Under the pieces are notes generated by a model. That model saw only the letters and a list, made by a program, of their open reading frames with translations, was not told the DNA's origin and did not search any database. Positions 1 to 5,800 of a stretch of DNA of 8,031 bases are shown here, piece after piece. A program made the translations under genes and the position numbers. This stretch comes from Acetobacteraceae bacterium. Lineage in GTDB: Bacteria > Pseudomonadota > Alphaproteobacteria > Acetobacterales > Acetobacteraceae. The stretch lies in NCBI GenBank assembly GCA_020853405.1, contig JADYYZ010000196.1, forward strand, positions 1 to 8,031. Reading direction: 5' to 3'. The stretch's first letter is position 1. Every line of letters starts with the position of its first letter.

Positions 1-206
1 AGGATCGCCGTTTCCTCGGCATCGAGGCCGAGGAACTTCGCTGCCTTCTCGGCAAGCGCCGGTTCGAAACTCATCTGGCCCATGCAGGCCGCGGTGGTCC
101 AGACCGGGCTCATGCCGACCACAGCGGCGAGCTCGGTCCACTTGAATCCCTTCTTGCGCTTGATCCCCAGGATCTTCTGCGCCAGCGCTTCCTTGGCATC
201 GTTCAT
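1..206 (-). CDS. cynS: Cyanate hydratase (cyanase), N-terminal part, cut by window edge
   Basis: Cyanase catalyses the bicarbonate-dependent decomposition of cyanate to ammonia and CO2 in the cytoplasm, for detoxification and nitrogen supply. Reading the minus strand from the ATG at 206-204 gives 68 full codons and part of a 69th. The protein starts MNDAKEALAQKI and matches the cyanase N-terminal helical, HTH-like domain: a Lys-rich stretch (KRKKG, residues 16-20), FKWTELAAVVG (21-31), then WTTAACMGQ (36-44) and FLGLDAEE (58-65). In E. coli CynS the equivalent segments read SFAEIADGTGL, VTAALLGQ and KLDLDEDS. The catalytic Arg, Glu and Ser of the family lie in the C-terminal domain, outside this window, so activity cannot be judged. 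A GGGGA ribosome site (complement of 214-218) sits 7 nt before the ATG. The gene is divergent from the PuuE-like pair. Family call is confident from the N-terminal domain alone. Confidence 0.85.
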   Translation of the reverse strand, partial: MNDAKEALAQKILGIKRKKGFKWTELAAVVGMSPVWTTAACMGQMSFEPALAEKAAKFLGLDAEETAI

Positions 207-370
207 CACGCATTCCCCGTTCCGGTGGCCCCACGCGGGCCGTCGTTTGGCGTCCTGTGCCTGCAATACCCCATAGGCCGCCGGCGCGGCCAGCTGCGCG
301 GGCGGGATCGCCGCCGGCGCCGCGGCCGCCCGTGTTTCCCGGCGCTCGCCCCGTGGCTAGGATTGCCGCC
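207..370. other. Divergent intergenic region, cynS / PuuE-like gene
   Basis: This 164-bp region between two divergent starts must carry the 5' signals of both genes. I could not find a convincing -35/-10 pair for either direction. The best plus-strand candidate (TTGGCG at 247-252 with CATAGG at 272-277, 19-bp spacer) is weak. A perfect 6-bp inverted repeat with a 4-nt loop, GGCCGC-CGGC-GCGGCC, lies at 276-291. In DNA this GC-rich it could be chance or an operator. An open frame from a GTG at 257 runs into the downstream gene, but its product would be a Pro/Arg/Ala-rich string typical of translated GC-rich noncoding DNA. Confidence 0.4.
359..362 (+). promoter_or_regulatory. Ribosome binding site fixing the start at 371
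   Basis: AGGA lies 8 nt upstream of the ATG at 371. It supports that start over the upstream in-frame GTG at 257, which would add 38 low-complexity residues. Confidence 0.55.
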
Positions 371-1267
371 ATGAACGGCTCCGATCTGGTCGCCTTCTCG
401 CCGATCACAGATCGCCCACGCCTTGCCTGGCCGAACGGGGCACGGCTTGCGCTGTGGGTCGTTCCCAACGTCGAGCACTACGAGTATCTGCCGCGCGAGG
501 TGCGCTTGCGCGATCCCTGGCCGCGCACGCCGCATCCCGACGTGCTTGGCTACGCCGGCAAGGATTACGGCAACCGCGTCGGCCTGTGGCGCCTGTTCGA
601 GGCGACCGACGCGCTCGGCATCCGCTGCACTGTCAGCCTCTCCATGCGGGTGATCCAGCACTACCCGCAAATCCACGAGGCGATGCAGAAGCGCGGCTGG
701 GAGTATATGAGCCACGGCCTCTACAACAGCCGCTACCACTGGGGCTATGCGCAAGCCGAGGAGAGCGCGGTCATCGCGGAGTGCAACGACATCCACGACC
801 GCCTGGTCGGCGGGAAACTCTCCGGCTGGTTCAGCCCGGCCGCCAGCTACACCGTGAACACACACCACCTGGTGGCCGAGGCCGGCATCGCCTACTGGGC
901 CGACATTTTTCACGACGACCAGCCGTTTCCCGTGAAGGTCCGTTCCGGCTCGCTGGTGACGGTGCCGTACACGATGGACCTGAACGATGCGGTGCTCGCC
1001 CGCCGCCCCGACGATATCGGCGAGTTCTGCGGCCAGATCCGCGACCATTTCGACACCGTGTATGCCGAGGGCGATCGCGTGATGTGCATCGCGCTCCATC
1101 CCTACTGGATCGGCCAGCCGCACCGTATCGGGCCATGGATGCGGGTGATGGAGTACATCCTCGCGCACCCCGGCGTGTGGCTGGCGACGGGGGGAGAGAT
1201 CGCCGCGCATTTCCGCGCGAACCACCTGCCCGCGATCGAATCCCACCTGGCGGAGCGTGGCCGGTGA
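371..1267 (+). CDS. PuuE-like NodB/CE4-fold polysaccharide deacetylase family protein (first of pair)
   Basis: A 298-residue protein with no signal peptide, so probably cytoplasmic. It has the layout of the PuuE branch of the CE4 (NodB) superfamily, which includes the uric-acid-pathway allantoinase of Pseudomonas. Visible landmarks are WPNGARLAL (20-28), the motif-1 strand with PNVEHYEY (32-39) in place of the canonical TFDDG, YGNRVG (66-71), SHG with His115 (motif 2), GWFSP, the DIFHDDQPF segment (178-186), and a final motif LHPYWIGQPHRI (242-253) with His243. The order and the YGNRVG, DD-P and GQ-HR signatures match PuuE relatives. The canonical metal-site Asp pair and His-x3-His are absent, as in PuuE, which is reported to be metal independent. 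The substrate is unknown: allantoinase, another cyclic amide or ureide hydrolase, or an atypical deacetylase are all possible. It overlaps the next gene by 4 bp. The family is confident; the reaction is not. Confidence 0.8.
   Translation: MNGSDLVAFSPITDRPRLAWPNGARLALWVVPNVEHYEYLPREVRLRDPWPRTPHPDVLGYAGKDYGNRVGLWRLFEATDALGIRCTVSLSMRVIQHYPQIHEAMQKRGWEYMSHGLYNSRYHWGYAQAEESAVIAECNDIHDRLVGGKLSGWFSPAASYTVNTHHLVAEAGIAYWADIFHDDQPFPVKVRSGSLVTVPYTMDLNDAVLARRPDDIGEFCGQIRDHFDTVYAEGDRVMCIALHPYWIGQPHRIGPWMRVMEYILAHPGVWLATGGEIAAHFRANHLPAIESHLAERGR
1252..1255 (+). promoter_or_regulatory. Ribosome binding site inside the upstream gene, fixing a GTG start
   Basis: GGAG sits in the last codons of the first PuuE-like gene, 8 nt before the GTG at 1264. 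The in-frame ATG at 1300 has a purine-rich GAGGAG about 15 nt upstream, which is too far. The GTG that overlaps the preceding stop (GTGA) is therefore the better start. Confidence 0.55.
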
Positions 1268-2187
1268 GCCGCCATATCGAGGAGCCGACCGGCCCCGGCA
1301 TGGACCACGCGCACTACGCCTATCGCGCAGCACCCGATGCGCCGCCGGTCCGCTGGCCGGGCGGCGCCCGCATCGCGTTCTTCGTGCTGCTGCATATCGA
1401 GGCGTGGGAGATCACGCCACCCGCCGACGCCCATCGAGATCCCCGATTCGTTGCCGAGTTCCCTGCCTTCCACCCCGACCTTCGGGCCTGGAGCCAGCGC
1501 GAATACGGCAACCGCGTCGGCATCTTCCGGGTGCTGTCGGTGCTCGACCGGTTCGGCCTGGTGCCGGCGGTGGCGCTTTCCTCGGCGGCGGCCCGGCTCT
1601 ATCCGGAACTGGTCGAGGCGTGCCGCCGGCGCGGCTGCGAGTTCCTCGCGCATGGCAGCCACGCCACGCGCCTGATCACGTCGCGCATGACCGGGGAGGC
1701 GGAGCGCGCCTTCATCGCCGAGGCACGCGACAGGGTGGCCGAGGCAACCGGCAGCGTGCCGCGCGGCTGGGTCTCGCAGGACCAGTCGGAAAGCGCCCGC
1801 ACGCCGGCGCTGCTGGCCGACGCCGGGTTCGACCATGTGCTCGACTGGCCCAATGACGACCGCCCCTACCTGCTCGGCCCCTATGCCGGGCGGACGCTGG
1901 TCAGCCTGCCGCCGCAGCCGGAATGGGACGACGTGGCGATGATGTGGCTGAAGCGGATGGCGCCGGCGGCCTGGGCCGCGAACGCTGCCGCAGCCTTCGC
2001 CGCGCTCGCCGAGGAAGGGAGGCGGAGCGGCACGCTGTTCCAGCTCGGCCTGCACCCATGGGTCGCCGGCCAGGCGCATCGCATCCGCCACCTTGGCGAC
2101 CTGCTGGCCAGCATTCTGGGTGTGCCCGGCAGCTGGCGCGCGCGCCCATCGGAAATCGCCGAATCCTACCGCGGCCAGGCCGGATAG
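1264..2187 (+). CDS. PuuE-like NodB/CE4-fold polysaccharide deacetylase family protein (second of pair)
   Basis: A 307-residue paralogue of the preceding protein, from a GTG whose last two bases open the TGA stop of that gene (4-bp overlap, so translational coupling is likely). Shared landmarks appear in the same order: WPGGARIAF (31-39), HIEAWEI (44-50) at motif 1, EYGNRVGIFR (80-89), LAHGSH with His130 at motif 2, GWVSQDQS, the LDWPNDDRPY segment (193-202), and LHPWVAGQAHRI (263-274) with His264. Overall similarity is clear but many positions differ, including those around the presumed active site (SHGLYNSRY against AHGSHATRL). The two may therefore act on different substrates or form unlike subunits of one complex. 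It has no signal peptide, so a cytoplasmic location is expected. An alternative start is the ATG at 1300, which would remove 12 residues upstream of the conserved core. As with its partner, the fold and family are well supported and the substrate is not known. Confidence 0.8.
   Translation: MSRHIEEPTGPGMDHAHYAYRAAPDAPPVRWPGGARIAFFVLLHIEAWEITPPADAHRDPRFVAEFPAFHPDLRAWSQREYGNRVGIFRVLSVLDRFGLVPAVALSSAAARLYPELVEACRRRGCEFLAHGSHATRLITSRMTGEAERAFIAEARDRVAEATGSVPRGWVSQDQSESARTPALLADAGFDHVLDWPNDDRPYLLGPYAGRTLVSLPPQPEWDDVAMMWLKRMAPAAWAANAAAAFAALAEEGRRSGTLFQLGLHPWVAGQAHRIRHLGDLLASILGVPGSWRARPSEIAESYRGQAG
2064..2082 (+). repeat. 19-bp direct repeat, copy 1 (inside PuuE-like gene 2)
   Basis: CGCCGGCCAGGCGCATCGC, which encodes the AGQAHR part of the conserved GQ-HR motif. 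It recurs exactly at 2188-2206. Confidence 0.6.
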
Positions 2188-2206
2188 CGCCGGCCAGGCG
2201 CATCGC
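2188..2206 (+). repeat. 19-bp direct repeat, copy 2 (immediately after the stop codon)
   Basis: An exact second copy of the 19-mer at 2064-2082, offset by 124 bp. It begins at the first base after the TAG stop of the second PuuE-like gene. Beyond the exact match there is only gapped resemblance (CGCC..CTTG in both). A 16-bp part of the same word recurs at 7684-7699. Confidence 0.6.
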
Positions 2207-2278
2207 CGCCCTTGCGGCCGAAGCGGGCGGGCGGCTAATCCGGCGCGGCCGGCGCGGGGACCGGCGCGCACCGAAGCC

Positions 2279-2284
2279 GGGAGG
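2279..2284 (+). promoter_or_regulatory. Strong ribosome binding site deciding the mscL TTG start
   Basis: GGGAGG, 6 nt before TTG at 2291. There is no in-frame ATG between this site and the conserved MscL core, so this site makes TTG the best start. Confidence 0.65.
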
Positions 2285-2290
2285 TCTGCC

Positions 2291-2749
2291 TTGATCGACG
2301 CATCCAATCTGCCCAGCCTGCCCAAGAAGCCGGCCTGGGTGAACGAGTTCCAGAAATTCATCCTGCGCGGCAACGTGATCGACCTTGCGGTCGGCATCAT
2401 CATCGGCGCTGCCTTCACCTCGATCGTCAACAGCCTGGTCAAGGACCTGTTCAACCCGATCATCGGGCTCCTGGTCGGCGGCGTCGATTTCTCGAACGTC
2501 TATATCGTGCTGACGGGCGAGCGCGGCCCGACGCTCGAAGCCACCCAGGCGCTGGGATCGGTCACGCTCAACATCGGCCTGTTCATCAACGCGGTGATCC
2601 AGTTCCTGATCGTGGCGTTCGCGATCTTCTGGCTGATCAAGGTGATCAGCCGCTTCAAGGACAGGATGACGCCCGAAGCCGGCCCGCCGCCCGCCGACGT
2701 GGTGCTGCTGGGCGAAATTCGCGACCTGCTGAAATCCCGCCAGCCATAG
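2291..2749 (+). CDS. mscL: Large-conductance mechanosensitive channel MscL
   Basis: MscL is a homopentameric inner-membrane channel that opens under membrane tension and releases solutes during hypo-osmotic shock. The 152-residue product (E. coli has 136) contains the diagnostic FILRGNVIDLAVGIIIGAAF (23-42), with L32 and I36 at the pore-constriction positions of E. coli L19 and V23. TM1 spans about 29-60 and includes NPIIGLLVGG. The periplasmic loop is about 65-92. TM2 (about 93-117) contains FLIVAFAIFWLIK, and the cytoplasmic helix VVLLGEIRDLLKS (137-149) matches the E. coli C-terminal bundle. The TTG start is chosen from the GGGAGG 6 nt upstream. It gives a short leader (IDASNLPSLPKKPAW) ahead of the amphipathic N-terminal helix. 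A GTG at 2339 would give an E. coli-like N-terminus but has a weak ribosome site. A strong hairpin follows the stop. The identification is secure. Confidence 0.96.
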   Translation: MIDASNLPSLPKKPAWVNEFQKFILRGNVIDLAVGIIIGAAFTSIVNSLVKDLFNPIIGLLVGGVDFSNVYIVLTGERGPTLEATQALGSVTLNIGLFINAVIQFLIVAFAIFWLIKVISRFKDRMTPEAGPPPADVVLLGEIRDLLKSRQP

Positions 2750-2758
2750 GGTGCGCGT

Positions 2759-2795
2759 CGGCCCCCCTTGGTCACGCGCGGTGGCCGGGGGGCCG
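2759..2795 (+). terminator. Strong GC hairpin, probable mscL terminator without a U-tract
   Basis: The hairpin begins 9 nt after the mscL stop. The outer stem CGGCCCCCC (2759-2767) pairs perfectly with GGGGGGCCG (2787-2795). After a TT bulge (2768-2769), an inner stem GGTCAC (2770-2775) pairs with GTGGCC (2781-2786) with one G-T wobble, around a GCGCG loop. That gives 15 base pairs in all. The downstream sequence TGATGTGTG is not T-rich. It is therefore either a non-canonical intrinsic terminator or an mRNA 3'-end stabiliser combined with Rho-dependent termination. Confidence 0.6.
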
Positions 2796-2867
2796 TGATG
2801 TGTGAACGATTCCGTGACCCGGCCATGCTAGGCTGACCCACCACCGGAACTTCAGCCAGGGGCCGCC

Positions 2868-5800
2868 ATGCGCCGCACGGGGATTCTGGGGGCGCTGGTT
2901 GCGTCCCTGCTGGTTCTGTCCGCCTCGCTCGGCGTCGCCTTCGAACCGCCGGGCCTGACCGCGGATGCCAACCGCTACGCCGCCGAGATCAGGCGCCTCG
3001 CTCCGGCCGGCGGCAACCCGCAGCAGCGCGCCGATGCCGACCGGCGCCTGCGCGAGGCCGCTTCCCGCAACGACCTTGCCGCCCAGATCGCCGCCCAGGA
3101 AGCCCGCATCGCGCTCGGTGCCGCGAACGATCCCGATGCCTGGCTTGCACTGTCCGACCTGCAGGCACGCAAGGTCCCGCCCGAGCTGGGCCGGGCGCTG
3201 GCCGCCGCCTGGCAGGCCTACCAGGTCGCGCCCGGCGGCGCCGGCGAGATCCCCGCCCTCCTGAAACTCGCCGACCTCCTGGAGCGGATGGACCGGATCG
3301 CCCAGGCGATCCCGATGATCGAGCAGGTGATCGCGCGCGCCCCCGAGAACGGCCAGTACCGCGCCCGGCTTGCGGCACTTCGCCGGGCCGCCGGGGTTGC
3401 GGTCGCGCGGGTGACAACCGACCCGGAAGCCGACCCTGCCCGCGCCTGCGTCAACTTCGTCTCGCCGCTGCCGGCTGCCGCGCGTGGCCTTGCCGACTAC
3501 GTCGCCATTACCCCGCCCGCCCAGGTCGCGCTCGAGGTCAGCGACGGCGCGCTCTGCATCGCCGGCCTGCCGCACGGCCAGACCTCGCGCATCACGCTGC
3601 AGCGCGGCCTGCCGGGCGCCGATGGCGCGACGCTCGCCCGCGACACCGTGCTGGAGGTGGCGATGCCCGATCGCGCCGCCACGGTCGCGCTCGATTCGGG
3701 TGCCTTCATCCTGCCGCGCGGCCAGGGTGCGGCGGTCAGCGTCAGCACCGTCAATCTCTCCGCGGTCGGGCTAAGGCTGGTGCGCATCTCCGAACGCGGC
3801 CTCGCCCAGCAGATCGTGCAGGGGCGGCTCCGCCAGCCCGTCTCGCCGTGGGTTGCCGATCGCATCGCCGGCGGCGAAGGCAGCCTGGTCTGGCAGGGCA
3901 GCATGACGATCCCGCGCTGGGAGAAGAACCGGGCCGCGCGCACCCGGCTCGATCTCGCGCCGATGGTGGCGGGGCAGGGGCCGGGCGTGTTCGTGCTGCT
4001 GATGCGCCCCGACGACGGCACGCCGTTCGACCCGTGGGATGCCCAGGCCAGCCAGTGGATCGTGCTGACCGACATGGCGCTGACCAGCCTGCGCGGCCGC
4101 GACGGCCTCACCGTGCTGGCGCGCGCGATCGACACTGCCCGCCCGCTTGCCGGCGTGAAACTCTCGCTGGTCGCGCGCAGCAACGAGATCCTGGCGCAAG
4201 CCGGCACCGATGCCGATGGCGTCGCGCGGTTCGCCGCGCCGCTGCTTGCCGGCCGCGGCGGCAACGCACCGCTCAGCATCGCGGCGTCGGCCGACAATGG
4301 CGACTTCGCCTTCCTCGATCTCAGCGCCGCGAACTTCGATCTTTCCGACCGCGGCGCCGAAGGCCGCCCGCATCCCGGCCCGCTCGATGCCTGGGTCTGG
4401 ACCGAGCGCGGCATCTTCCGCCCCGGCGAGAGCGTGAACCTTTCCGTGCTGCTGCGGAGCGAGGCGGGCGATGCCGCCGACTTCGCAGCGCGCGTGCGCG
4501 TGCGCCGGCCGAACGGCACGCTGTTCTACGATGCAGCACCCGCGCGCGAGGCCGGCGGGCGCATCGCGCTCGCGCTTCAATTGCCGGCCGGCGCGCCGCA
4601 GGGCGGCTGGAGCATCGAGGTCTTCTCCGACCCCGACGCCGAGCCGATCGCGCGCGGCGGCTTCCGGGTCGAGGATTTCGTGCCCGAGCGCGTGGCGGTC
4701 AGCATCGCCGATCCAGGCCGGCCGCTGGTACCCGGCACGCCGCTTCCGATCGGGATTTCCGCCCGCTGGCTGTACGGCCCGCCCGCGGCAGGCTTCGCCG
4801 GCCCGGCCGAGGTGGTGGTCGAACCCGATCCCGACCCGTTCCCGGCCTTGCGCGGCTGGCGTTTCGGCGTGGTCGAGGAATCGGCCGCGCCGCTGCGCTT
4901 CGAAATCCCGGTTCCCCCCACCGATGCGCAAGGCAATGCGCGCATCATGCTCGACCTGCCGCAGGCGCCCGATACGGTGTCGCCCTTGCGCGCGAGCATC
5001 GCGGTGGCGCTGTCCGAGCCGGGTTCACGCCCGGCGCGCGCGACGCTTGCCGTTCCGGTGCGCCGCCCCGGCCCGATCCTTGGCCTGCGCCCGCTGTTCA
5101 CCGGTGGCGCGGTGAACGAGGGCGCCGAGGCAGCGTTCGAGGTCGCTGCCTTCGACGCGGCCGGCAACCGGATCGCGGCACCCGACCTCCGCGCGCGCGT
5201 GGTGCGTGAGCGCCCCGATTTCCGCCTGGTGATCCGCGAACGCACCGCCCGCTACGAAACGGTGTGGCGGGACGAGCCGGAAAGCGACCGGCCGATCAGC
5301 CTTGGCACCGGCGAGCCGGCGCGGATCGCCTTCAGCGCCGGCTTCGGCCGCTGGCGGGTCGAGGTGTTCGATCCCGCCGGCCTTGCCGCCGTGTCGTACC
5401 GCTTCCGCGCCGGCTGGTCGCCGGGCGGCGGTGCCGACGTGCCGGACCGGCTCGACATCGCCGCCGACCGGCAGGTCTATCGCGCGGGCGACGTGGCGCG
5501 CCTTGCCATCACGCCGCCGTTCGCGGGCGTTGCCACCGTGGTGGTCGCGACCGACCGCGTCTGGTCGCTCCGCGTGGTCGATGTGCCGGCCGGGGGCACC
5601 ACGGTCGAGATCCCGGTCGATGCCGCCTGGGGGCCGGGCGCCTATGTCGCGGCACTCCTGCACCGGCCGCGCGGCGGCCTTGCCGCGGCCGCGCCGCTGC
5701 GCGCGATCGGGCTGGCCTGGCTCGGCCTCGATCCGGCAGCGCGCCGGCTGGAGGTGGCGATCGAGGCGCCCGGGCCGGTTCGCCCGCGCACCCAGGTTGT

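Larger units (their letters stand above)
2188..2290 (+). other. GC-rich spacer upstream of mscL
   Basis: A 103-bp noncoding stretch. After the repeat copy it contains GCCGCCC (2205-2211) and GGGCGGC (2229-2235), which could form a 7-bp stem with a 17-nt loop. No T-run follows, so a terminator is only possible. Three copies of CCGGCGCG start at 2240, 2249 and 2261. No convincing promoter is visible, so mscL may have its own promoter here or be read from the upstream genes. Confidence 0.35.

Noticed and set aside
247..277. Possible promoter TTGGCG / CATAGG upstream of the first PuuE-like gene
   Set aside because: Weak match to both boxes and a 19-bp spacer; too likely by chance.
257..370. N-terminal extension of the first PuuE-like gene from a GTG at 257
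   Set aside because: It adds 38 Pro/Arg/Ala-rich residues with no family counterpart, while AGGA sits 8 nt before the ATG at 371.
206..1333. A 375-codon minus-strand frame, and another at 1102-2463, opposite the PuuE-like pair
   Set aside because: Both are shadows of well-supported plus-strand genes, with Arg/Ala/Gly/His-rich translations and no family features.
2093..2290. Upstream extension of mscL overlapping the second PuuE-like gene
   Set aside because: The extra residues are low-complexity and unlike MscL. GGGAGG followed by TTG at 2291 is a much better start.
2801..2835. Possible promoter near CATGCTAGG upstream of the macroglobulin gene
   Set aside because: The -10-like CATGCT at 2824-2829 has only a very poor -35 at the right distance, and the GAAC at 2804 does not form a clear ECF-type pair.
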